Shown here: positions 17,877-24,705 of the stretch, one piece after another
Position numbering within the stretch: position 1 is the first letter of the stretch
Layout: every line of letters starts with the position of its first letter
From: Gp7-AA10 sp035636095
Lineage (GTDB): Bacteria > Acidobacteriota > Thermoanaerobaculia > Gp7-AA8
Reading direction: 5' to 3'
Length of the DNA stretch: 64,000 bases
NCBI GenBank assembly: GCA_035636095.1
Contig: DASPZU010000051.1
Span: 1-64,000 of the forward strand
The notes under the pieces: generated by a model
The model's database searches: none
What the model saw: only the letters and a program-made list of their open reading frames with translations
Told to the model about the DNA's origin: nothing
Position numbers and translations under genes: made by a program

Positions 17877-18753
17877 CTTTTTCACGCGCCGCGACGGCGT
17901 TGACGAACTTGACGAACCGCTTGAACAGTTGCTCGCTTGTGTCGGCCGGCTTGATGACTCCCGACAACTCCTCGACGTAGCGGTTGGCGGCCAGCTCCAG
18001 GCGGGAATCTCGCGTGAGCATTTGCACCATCATGTCGGAGACCGCGAACTGGGTTGGCGGCGTGATGCGCAACGCGCGCGCGGAGGCCAGGATCGCATTG
18101 CGCGTCTTCGGAGCGAGCTCGCTGACCGAGCCGACCAGCGTCGTCTCGATGTGCGAGGACATCGGCGTGATGATGGTGATGGCGTCGCGCGTCGGATCGT
18201 AGCGATCGGATGCGTTGATGATGCCGCACGTCGCCGGCAGGAACAGGCGGTCGCCGTTGTACGGGTCGAGGTCGCTGTAGATGTAGGGCCGCAGCAAACG
18301 GCCCGAATTGCACGCGCTGATGATGATGTAGAAGATTCCTTCCGGCTCCAGGCGCTCCTGCAGCGCGCCGACTGAAATGTAAGAGCGGTCGGCAGTGGGC
18401 GCGTAGCTCTTCTGCAGTTTCAAACCGTTGCCGTTCGTGCCGTGGGTCTCGAGAACGAGCGTGTAGACGCGGCGATCGGGGTGCAGCAGATTGTGCTGAT
18501 GGATTTGATCGATGACGCGCGACCAGTCAGCGTCCTGGAAACACGCAAAGCCGAGCGACTGATAGAAGCGGCAGTTCCCGGATACGCTGAGATCGGGACT
18601 GAAGACGACGCCCACGCCGCGCCCGATCTCGCTGATTTTCGCGGCCGTGGCGTCGGGCCACGCCGTCCCGAGGAGCCGGAGGCCTTCGTGGTCGGCGGAC
18701 GCCGGCTGCGTCGCGAGAACGAGCAGAACTGTAAGAACCGAGACCCTTCGCAT
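17809..18753 (-). CDS. Secreted caspase-like (clan CD) cysteine peptidase candidate
   Basis: ATG 18753, with AGGAAA upstream, gives 314 residues and a signal peptide (MRRVSVLTVLLVLATQPASA). Two motifs of the caspase/C13/C25 fold are present in order. A hydrophobic strand ends in His-Gly (YTLVLETHGTNG, His about 104). A second strand ends in Cys-x-Ser-Gly (FYIIISACNSGR, Cys about 148). The 44-residue spacing matches caspases and legumains. A D/N-rich stretch and a helical C terminus follow. Whether it is an active peptidase, and its specificity, cannot be told from sequence. The 3' end overlaps the preceding gene's 3' end by 68 bp. Confidence 0.7.
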   Translation of the reverse strand: MRRVSVLTVLLVLATQPASADHEGLRLLGTAWPDATAAKISEIGRGVGVVFSPDLSVSGNCRFYQSLGFACFQDADWSRVIDQIHQHNLLHPDRRVYTLVLETHGTNGNGLKLQKSYAPTADRSYISVGALQERLEPEGIFYIIISACNSGRLLRPYIYSDLDPYNGDRLFLPATCGIINASDRYDPTRDAITIITPMSSHIETTLVGSVSELAPKTRNAILASARALRITPPTQFAVSDMMVQMLTRDSRLELAANRYVEELSGVIKPADTSEQLFKRFVKFVNAVAAREKVTSRVAQRSPARTAGRRAGGVR

Positions 18754-18815
18754 TTGCCCGCTTTCCTGCAAATGGTGAGCCTCTTGCAGTCGCGCCCGGC
18801 AATCTGGAGGTTTAG

Positions 18816-19229
18816 ATGTTTACAGTCATTGGGCGCTTTTCTGCTCACACTTTCGCAATCATGCGGTTCGTGGTCGGTATTCTTTTCGCCCTCCACGGTT
18901 CCGCAATTCTCTGGGGATGGCCCAAACTGCCCGGCCCCGGCGGTCCAACGCCGCCACTGATCTTCGCCGGCGGCATCATCGAAACTGTTACCGGCCTGCT
19001 GGTCGCCGTCGGTTTACTCACCGGATTGGCGGCATTTCTCGCTTCCGGCACGATGGCGGTGGCGTTTTTCAAATTTCACTTTCCCCACGGTTGGAATCCG
19101 CTCGAGAACATGGGGGAGCTATCGGTGGTCTACTGCTTCGTATTTTTGTTCATCGCGGCGCATGGCGCGGGAATCTGGAGCATCGACTCGCTCCTGCGGC
19201 GCAGGACGCCGGTCGTTACGACTTCGTGA
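18816..19229 (+). CDS. DoxX-family membrane protein
   Basis: 137 residues from ATG 18816, preceded by TGGAGG. Four hydrophobic segments carry DoxX landmarks: MRFVVGILFALHGSAIL, GGIIETVTGLLVAVGLLT and the FFKFHFPHGWNP loop typical of the family. Members are inner-membrane proteins sometimes linked to quinone- or thiol-related redox processes. The last 14 bp overlap the 3' end of convergent ruvA. There is no partner gene that would sharpen the role. Confidence 0.88.
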   Translation: MFTVIGRFSAHTFAIMRFVVGILFALHGSAILWGWPKLPGPGGPTPPLIFAGGIIETVTGLLVAVGLLTGLAAFLASGTMAVAFFKFHFPHGWNPLENMGELSVVYCFVFLFIAAHGAGIWSIDSLLRRRTPVVTTS

Positions 19230-19812
19230 GCTGACGCAGGGACGCCTTGAGCAGGGGAGAAAACTCGGCGTCGGACCCGAGCTGCTTTCGCGCCGCTTCG
19301 ATCGCGGCCTCGGCGTCGCGGGGGCGATAACCGAGGTTGACCAGAGCGGAGTGGACGTCATCGTCGACGGAAAGACGCGATGGTGAGGCCGCTTCCGCGC
19401 TTGCAGCCTCCGGGAAGACGAGTTTGTCGCGGAGCTCGAGGCAGATGCGTTCAGAAGTTTTCTTTCCGACGCCCGGGATCGAGGAGAGCTTGCGCGTGTC
19501 GTTGTGCGCAATGGCGTCGGCCAGATCCGCCGCTTCGATGCCGGACAGGATCTTCTGCGCGAGTGTCGGTCCGATTCCCGAGATCGAAATCAATTTCTCG
19601 AACGCGAATTTTTCCTGGCTGGTGGCAAAACCGTACAGGGCCAGCACATCCTCGCGGACATGCGTGTAAATCTCGAGCGCCGCGTCGCGCTGCCCCTCGA
19701 GTTTGTAGTAGGTCTGCAGCGAGATGCGTACGTCATAGCCGACGCCATCGGTGACGATGAGCGCCGTCGCGGCGTCGAGATGCTTGAGGGTGCCTTGCAG
19801 ATAGCCGATCAT
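19216..19812 (-). CDS. ruvA: Holliday junction branch migration protein RuvA
   Basis: The start at ATG 19812 gives MIGYLQGTLKHL, the conserved RuvA N terminus, and 198 residues, the family norm. The OB-fold N-terminal domain (about 1-63) is followed by tandem helix-hairpin-helix motifs (ISGIGPTLAQKIL and IPGVGKKTSERI) and the C-terminal RuvB-binding three-helix domain (about 150-198). RuvA tetramers hold the four-way junction for the RuvB motor. ruvB and ruvC are not adjacent here. The gene follows cysS on the same strand across a repeat-filled gap. Confidence 0.97.
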   Translation of the reverse strand: MIGYLQGTLKHLDAATALIVTDGVGYDVRISLQTYYKLEGQRDAALEIYTHVREDVLALYGFATSQEKFAFEKLISISGIGPTLAQKILSGIEAADLADAIAHNDTRKLSSIPGVGKKTSERICLELRDKLVFPEAASAEAASPSRLSVDDDVHSALVNLGYRPRDAEAAIEAARKQLGSDAEFSPLLKASLRQLTKS

Positions 19813-19879
19813 GGTTGCTGGGTTCCTGAGTTGCTCGGTTGCTGAGTCGAGCAACCCGGCAACCGAGCAACCGAGCAAC
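19813..19879. repeat. Short tandem and inverted repeats between cysS and ruvA
   Basis: The whole gap between the ruvA start and cysS stop is built from variants of an 8-mer, CGAGCAAC, and its reverse complement (GGTTGCTG, AGTTGCTC, GGTTGCTG ... GAGCAACC, GGCAACC, GAGCAACC, GAGCAACC). The left and right halves form an imperfect inverted repeat, about 25 of 31 positions pairing around a short centre. It would form a long hairpin in the cysS-ruvA transcript. Confidence 0.8.
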
Positions 19880-21289
19880 CTACTTTCGCCGCCATCGCGT
19901 GCCTCCGAGTGTGTCCTCCAGGATGATTCCGCGCGAGAGCAGCTGGTCCCGAATGCGGTCCGACTCCGAAAAATTGCGCGAGCTTCGGGCCGCGTTGCGC
20001 GCCTCGATCAGTCTCTCGATGCTCGAGTCCAGCGGGTCATCGCGCTTGGGAAAGATGTCGAGAACCGGATCGATCTTCATCAAGGCAGCCTTCAGGCCCT
20101 CGGCGTCGCCGGAGGTGATCCTGCGGGCGTCGATGGCGCTGTTTGCGTCGCGGATCAGAACGAACATTGCGCTGAGTGCCGCGGCGGTATTCAAATCATC
20201 ATCCATCGCTTCCCGAAAATCGGTCAGGAAACGTCCGATGAGCTCATCGGCGTGCCCGTCGGAATGTTTCGCGTCGTGCGGTGCCGATCGGGAGACTTCG
20301 TCGAGACGCAGCAGGAAGGACTCGATGCGTCCGAGCGCATTCCGTGCGTCGTCGAGCGATTGCTCCGTGAAGTTCAGCTTCGTTCGGTGCGGGACGGAGA
20401 GCAGCGCATAGCGCAACACCAGCGGGTCGAAGCCCATCTCTCTGATTTCCGAGAGCGTGAAGATATTGCCGAGGGACTTCGACATCTTCTGCTGGTCGAC
20501 GTTGAGGTGCTCGCCATGGACCCAGTAGCGCACGAACCGCTTTCCGGTCGCGCCTTCGCTCTGCGCGATTTCATTTTCATGATGTGGAAAGATCAGATCG
20601 ACCGCGCCGGTGTGGATGTCGAACGATTCGCCCAGGAGCTCCATCGACATGGCCGAGCACTCCAGATGCCATCCCGGCCGCCCTTCGCCCAACTGCGTGG
20701 GCCACGATGGCTCCGATTCCTTCTTGGCCTTCCAGAGAACGAAATCGCGGACGCTTTCCTTGTCGTAGTGATCGCCGTCGATGCGGCTGTACCCGCTCGA
20801 CGCGTCGACCTCGACCTTCGAGAGCTTGCCGTAGTTCGGGAACGACGCCACCCGAAAGTAGGTCGAGCGGTCCGCGACGTAGGTGTGCCCGGTGGCGTTG
20901 AGCCGCTCGACCAGGCGCACCATCTGCGGGACATATCCCGTCGCGCGCGGATAAGCGTCGGCAGGTCGAATGCGAAGCTCGCAAAGCGACTCGTGAAAGG
21001 AGGTCATGAACGGCGCGGTGTAGGTGTAGATGTCCTGTCCGGCGGCGTTGGCGTTCTGAATGATGCGGTCGTCGACGTCGGTGATGTTCATGATCTGAGT
21101 GACTTTGTAGCCGCGCCACTCGAGATACCGGCGTAACAAGTCGCTCCACAGAAAGGTCCGCATGTTGCCGATGTGCGGGTGGCTGTAGACCGTCGGTCCA
21201 CACGAGTACATGCGTACATGCCCCGGCACCAGCGGGACGAATGTCTCCTTCTCGCGCGTGAGCGTGTTGAAAAGCTTCAGCTCGGACAC
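19880..21289 (-). CDS. cysS: Cysteinyl-tRNA synthetase
   Basis: GTG 21289 (SELKLFNTLTREKE...) gives 469 residues, the usual CysRS length; the open frame upstream is only repeat and antisense sequence. The class I HIGH motif reads HPHIGN in SCGPTVYSHPHIGN (about residues 28-41), with the zinc-ligand Cys in CGPTVY. The KMSKS loop is intact as KMSKSLGN (about 265), and HHENEIAQSE is conserved. It charges tRNA-Cys. It is followed by ruvA on the same strand. Confidence 0.97.
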   Translation of the reverse strand: MSELKLFNTLTREKETFVPLVPGHVRMYSCGPTVYSHPHIGNMRTFLWSDLLRRYLEWRGYKVTQIMNITDVDDRIIQNANAAGQDIYTYTAPFMTSFHESLCELRIRPADAYPRATGYVPQMVRLVERLNATGHTYVADRSTYFRVASFPNYGKLSKVEVDASSGYSRIDGDHYDKESVRDFVLWKAKKESEPSWPTQLGEGRPGWHLECSAMSMELLGESFDIHTGAVDLIFPHHENEIAQSEGATGKRFVRYWVHGEHLNVDQQKMSKSLGNIFTLSEIREMGFDPLVLRYALLSVPHRTKLNFTEQSLDDARNALGRIESFLLRLDEVSRSAPHDAKHSDGHADELIGRFLTDFREAMDDDLNTAAALSAMFVLIRDANSAIDARRITSGDAEGLKAALMKIDPVLDIFPKRDDPLDSSIERLIEARNAARSSRNFSESDRIRDQLLSRGIILEDTLGGTRWRRK

Positions 21290-21304
21290 TGATCGGGCAT
21301 TATA

Positions 21305-21350
21305 GAGTCCTGAGTTCTGAGTCCTGAGTTCTGAGTCCTGAGTGCTGAGT
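21305..21350. repeat. Heptamer tandem repeat (GAGTYCT)n
   Basis: Six and a half head-to-tail copies of a 7-mer run from 21305: GAGTCCT, GAGTTCT, GAGTCCT, GAGTTCT, GAGTCCT, GAGTGCT, then GAGT. The array lies between divergent cysS and the BtpA-like gene and contains the GTG start codon proposed for the latter. Similar short tandem arrays occur on the other side of cysS. Confidence 0.9.
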
Positions 21351-22148
21351 AGAACCGAGTTCGCAGAACGTTTTGGCCGACAGGCGATTTTCGGCATGGT
21401 CCACTTACGCCCGTTGCCGGGTGCGCCGATGTTCGGGGGCTCGCTCGATGCGGTCATCGCGACGGCCATTGCCGATGCGCACGCCCTGGCGGCCGGCGGC
21501 TGCGACGGCGTCGTGTTCGAGAATTTTGGTGACCGCCCGTTTCGAAAGCGCGTCGATGCCGAGACGATTGCTGCCATGACACGCGTGATCACCGAAGCTG
21601 CCCGCGAGATTTCGATTCCGCACGGCGTGAACGTCCTGCGCAACGACGCCCGCGCCGCCCTCGGCATCGCCGCGGCCACCGGCGCCGCGTTCATCCGCAT
21701 CAATATTCATATCGGCGTCATGGTCGCCGACCAGGGCATCATCGAAGGAGAGGCGGCGGAAACGCTGCGGCATCGAGCGCACTTCGCGCCAAAGGCGATG
21801 ATCTTCGCCGACCACATGGTGAAGCACGCCGCGCCGATCGGATTGGTCGACGCAGTGCAGATGGCGAGAGATCTGCGTGAACGCGGGATGGCCGACGCCG
21901 TCATCATCACCGGCCGTGAAACCGGCGCACCTGCCGATGTCGCGCGCCTGATGCAGACGCGAGCAGCGATCGAGGCACCCATTCTCATCGGAAGCGGATT
22001 GACGTCCGAAAACGCGGGTGCTTACGCCGACGCCGATGGCGCGATCGTCGGCACGAGCGTCAAGCGCGACGGTAACGTCGAGTTGCCTGTCGATCCCGTC
22101 AGGGTTGAGCGCGTGGTCCGCGCCTTCAAACAGCTCGTCGTCCGGTAA
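21342..22148 (+). CDS. BtpA/SgcQ-family TIM-barrel protein
   Basis: 268 residues. The conserved FGMVHLRPLPGAP opening of BtpA/SgcQ proteins lies at residues 17-29, so a start near GTG 21342 is needed even though that codon sits inside the heptamer repeat. Other family landmarks are GGCDGVVFENFGD, INIHIGVMVADQGIIEG and the phosphate-binding-like ILIGSGLTSENA. BtpA was described in cyanobacteria for photosystem I stability, while SgcQ homologues in heterotrophs are of uncertain enzymatic function; nothing photosynthetic is seen here. The stop overlaps the next start (TAATG). Confidence 0.88.
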   Translation: MLSRTEFAERFGRQAIFGMVHLRPLPGAPMFGGSLDAVIATAIADAHALAAGGCDGVVFENFGDRPFRKRVDAETIAAMTRVITEAAREISIPHGVNVLRNDARAALGIAAATGAAFIRINIHIGVMVADQGIIEGEAAETLRHRAHFAPKAMIFADHMVKHAAPIGLVDAVQMARDLRERGMADAVIITGRETGAPADVARLMQTRAAIEAPILIGSGLTSENAGAYADADGAIVGTSVKRDGNVELPVDPVRVERVVRAFKQLVVR

Positions 22149-22600
22149 TGGGGAAAACAGAAACGCATGTCGTTCACATCCCCAGGTGGATCACAGTATT
22201 TCTGTGGTTGGGCGTGTCGGCGGCCATGGCGCTGACGATCTACTTTCTCTCCGGCCACGCCTATCACCGCGACTCGTCGCTTGCCGACATTCTCGCGATC
22301 CCTGCCACCAGCAGCGCGGTTCTCGCGGTCATCGCGCCGGCAGTAGCCGACATTCTGTTTTTCCTCCCCTGGGGCGCCCTTGCCTTTCTGTCGGTCGATC
22401 AGGCAAACAGCGCGCGAAGATCGATCTACGGCGTCGTGATCCTGCTAGGCGTGGCATTTGCGTTGGGATTGATCGCATGGCAAATAACGCTTCCGACGCG
22501 TGTGACAAGCGTGGTCGACTGTCTCTGGAATGCGGTGGGATGCGCAGTGGGAGCGGCGCTGGGGCATGCGCGAAAACGTGTTCGAGTCCGGTTTGAATGA
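22148..22600 (+). CDS. VanZ-like membrane protein
   Basis: 150 residues with about four hydrophobic helices (16-35, 55-80, 95-115, 120-140). The C-terminal stretch SVVDCLWNAVGCAVGAALGHARKR follows the VanZ-like pattern of a D..xNxxGxxxGxxLG helix ending in basic residues. Its ATG overlaps the stop of the BtpA-like gene, so the two are translationally coupled. VanZ-like proteins are small membrane proteins; outside teicoplanin resistance their role is unknown. Confidence 0.65.
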   Translation: MGKTETHVVHIPRWITVFLWLGVSAAMALTIYFLSGHAYHRDSSLADILAIPATSSAVLAVIAPAVADILFFLPWGALAFLSVDQANSARRSIYGVVILLGVAFALGLIAWQITLPTRVTSVVDCLWNAVGCAVGAALGHARKRVRVRFE

Positions 22601-22612
22601 GGCGAGGAATTT

Positions 22613-22984
22613 GTGATTTTGATCGTAGAAGATGATCCGCAGGTCGCCCGCCTCATCGCGCTGGTTTTGCAGCGCAGCGGCCGGAAGTGCGAGATCATTG
22701 CCGACGGGCAGACGGCACTGCGGCGCACCAAAGAGTTGAAACCCTCGATGATCTTCGCCGACCTGACCATCAAAGGCATGGGGGGCGAACAGCTTTGCAG
22801 CGCTCTCAAATCGCAGGAAGAGACGCGACATATTCCGTACGTGGTTCTCTCCGGCGACCGCGATCTGGCTCAGAAAGCGAGACAATGTGGCGCTGACGAC
22901 TACATGGGCAAACCTTTTGAATTCCCCGACCTGATTCGTCTGGTCGACAAATATGCAGGAGCTGAAAGCCGAAAAGCCGATTGA
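22613..22984 (+). CDS. Single-domain response regulator (CheY-like)
   Basis: 123 residues from GTG 22613, all of it one receiver domain. The acidic pair EDD (6-8), phosphoacceptor Asp in MIFADLTIKG (about 50), conserved Ser in VVLSGDRD and Lys in GKPFE are all present, so it should be phosphorylatable. There is no output domain and no histidine kinase nearby. Its last 32 bp overlap the next gene, so the pair is co-expressed and may act together. Confidence 0.93.
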   Translation: MILIVEDDPQVARLIALVLQRSGRKCEIIADGQTALRRTKELKPSMIFADLTIKGMGGEQLCSALKSQEETRHIPYVVLSGDRDLAQKARQCGADDYMGKPFEFPDLIRLVDKYAGAESRKAD

Positions 22985-23570
22985 GTCTCCGGAAGGGACC
23001 GATCCGGTCACGCGCCTGATGTCGCGTCTCTCCGAAGAGGGCTTCAAGACGGACCAGAGCCTGGACGAGTGGACCAGGTTCGGCGAGGTCATTTACGCGC
23101 GTCCGGAAAAAATCTCGGTCGCCCACGGCGAGACGATTTTCATCTTCACGCGCGTTCCGGAGCTGAATGAGCGCATTCTGCGCCAGACGTCGGAGAGCGT
23201 CGTCAACACCTATCGCGCGCGACGCCCGCTGCAGAAGGCGCTGTCGGTGCTGCAGTCGACGACTGTCTATCATTGTCTGGTTGCCGAGGGCGATCAGCCG
23301 CACAACGACTCCCTCACCAACTACGTCACGCGCAGCGGAGGGGCGACGTTCATTCCGGTGATCTTCGTGCCCGACATCAACCAGGTGATCTATCCCGACG
23401 TCGAGGAGAAAGTCGCCTCGGTGCGCCCCCGCATCGAGTACCTCCAATACCTGCTTGGCGAACGCCGCAAAAACGTCGACATGCACAGGATGACGGTGCA
23501 GGCGTTTTACATCTCGCTGGCGGTGGTCGTCCTCTTGTTGATCGCGGTCGGGTTCTCGTTCATCCGGTAG
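22953..23570 (+). CDS. Tail-anchored hypothetical protein
   Basis: 205 residues with a soluble N-terminal region and one strongly hydrophobic C-terminal helix (FYISLAVVVLLLIAVGFSFI, about 182-202), so it is predicted to be held in the inner membrane by its tail with the body in the cytoplasm. I recognise no domain in the body; it has a Glu/Arg-rich helix-forming pattern between beta-like segments. The start ATG 22953 lies within the response-regulator gene, and the Kir channel gene follows after 10 bp. An auxiliary role for one of these neighbours is an inference from spacing only. Confidence 0.75.
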   Translation: MQELKAEKPIESPEGTDPVTRLMSRLSEEGFKTDQSLDEWTRFGEVIYARPEKISVAHGETIFIFTRVPELNERILRQTSESVVNTYRARRPLQKALSVLQSTTVYHCLVAEGDQPHNDSLTNYVTRSGGATFIPVIFVPDINQVIYPDVEEKVASVRPRIEYLQYLLGERRKNVDMHRMTVQAFYISLAVVVLLLIAVGFSFIR

Positions 23571-23580
23571 ACTTGCGCGC

Positions 23581-24519
23581 GTGAGTCAAGTCCCCGACGA
23601 CATCAATCTTGATCTCGGATTCGGCTCGGTCGTCGTTCGCGAGAGCCGGCAACGGTTTCTCAATCGCGACGGAAGCTTCAACGTTCGTCGCGAGGGTCTG
23701 AGCTTCTGGCAGGAGCTGTCGCCCTATCACTATTTCCTCACCATCAGTTGGCCGAAATTTCTCTCATTGCTGGCGTTGGCATACCTGCTCTCCAATACCG
23801 TATTCGCGTTTGCCTACCTCGCGTGCGGCCACGACGCCCTCACGGACTTCAGCAGGGCGTCCGTCTTAGGCCGCTTCGGCATCGCGTTTTTCTTCAGCGT
23901 CGAGACCATCGCGACCATCGGCTACGGCAACATCGTTCCGATGACACTTGCGGCCAACGTGATGATGACCATCGAGTCGCTCTTCGGGATCCTGGCCTTC
24001 GCGGTGATCGCGGGCGTGGTCTTCGCGCGATTTGCGCGTCCGACCGCGCTGATCCTCTTCAGCCACCAGGCGGTCATCGCCCCCTATCGGAACATCAAGG
24101 CGTTCATGTTCCGCATCGTCAATCAGCGGCGCAGTCAGATCGTCGATCTCGAAGCGAGAGTCCTGCTGGCCAGGCGGAAGAAGGGCAGGGGCGACCAGCG
24201 CGAGTTCATCCCGCTCAAGCTCGAGCGCGAGGGCGTGTCGTTTTTTCCGTTGGCGTGGACGGTCGTCCATCCCATCGATTCCGACAGCCCCCTTCACGAC
24301 TACGCCGGCCCCGATGATTTGAGATCATGCGATTCCGAGTTTCTGGTGCTGCTGAACGGATTCGACGAGACCTTTTCGCAGACCGTCCATACGCGATCGT
24401 CGTACAAAGGCGATGAGGTCGTGTGGGGAGCGCGCTTCCGGAATCTTTTCAACCCTCCCGCCCCCGACGGGACGATCAGCATCGACATCGGCAAGCTGCA
24501 CGAAACCGACCCCGCGTGA
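23581..24519 (+). CDS. Inward-rectifier potassium channel (KirBac family)
   Basis: 312 residues from GTG 23581. A slide-helix region (SFWQELSPYHYFLTISWPKF), two membrane helices and the selectivity filter TIGYG (about 113-117) preceded by the pore helix FSVETIA are clear. The C-terminal cytoplasmic immunoglobulin-like domain (about 150-305) shows the KirBac pattern, including FSHQAVIAPYRN after the inner helix. It should form a tetrameric K+ channel in the inner membrane. It ends the run from 21342, and a MITE-like element begins at the base after its stop. Confidence 0.93.
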   Translation: MSQVPDDINLDLGFGSVVVRESRQRFLNRDGSFNVRREGLSFWQELSPYHYFLTISWPKFLSLLALAYLLSNTVFAFAYLACGHDALTDFSRASVLGRFGIAFFFSVETIATIGYGNIVPMTLAANVMMTIESLFGILAFAVIAGVVFARFARPTALILFSHQAVIAPYRNIKAFMFRIVNQRRSQIVDLEARVLLARRKKGRGDQREFIPLKLEREGVSFFPLAWTVVHPIDSDSPLHDYAGPDDLRSCDSEFLVLLNGFDETFSQTVHTRSSYKGDEVVWGARFRNLFNPPAPDGTISIDIGKLHETDPA

Positions 24520-24667
24520 GATGGGGTCAGACCTTTACTTTTGCTTTTCTCTTCGTCTTGTAGAAAACGAGCACCCTGTAGGCGTGACGCGGATCACGTC
24601 TCTACTTGACTCGGGTCACGTCTCTACTCCGTGTAGGAAAAGGAAAAAGTAAAGGTCTGACCCCATC
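24520..24667. mobile_element. MITE-like element with perfect 23-bp terminal inverted repeats
   Basis: The 148-bp segment starts GATGGGGTCAGACC... (24520-24542) and ends with its exact 23-bp reverse complement (24645-24667). Inside are two direct copies of TCACGTCTCTACT, 22 bp apart (24594 and 24616). It has no coding capacity and lies in the gap after the Kir gene. Terminal symmetry, size and lack of genes fit a non-autonomous, MITE- or REP-like mobile element. No flanking target duplication is obvious. Confidence 0.75.
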
Positions 24668-24705
24668 TTGTAAACGGCGGCGGTGACGGAGCCGTCCAAC
24701 CTGCC

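Noticed and set aside
19813..21350. A CRISPR array
   Set aside because: The repeats are 7-8 bp, directly adjacent without spacers, and no cas genes are present.
21290..21703. N-terminal extension of cysS
   Set aside because: It would run through the heptamer repeats and antisense to the BtpA-like gene; the CysRS N terminus starts at 21289.
24520..24667. An ordinary rho-independent terminator after the Kir gene
   Set aside because: The inverted ends are 100 bp apart with perfect 23-bp identity and an internal direct repeat, which fits a mobile element better; it may still stop transcription.
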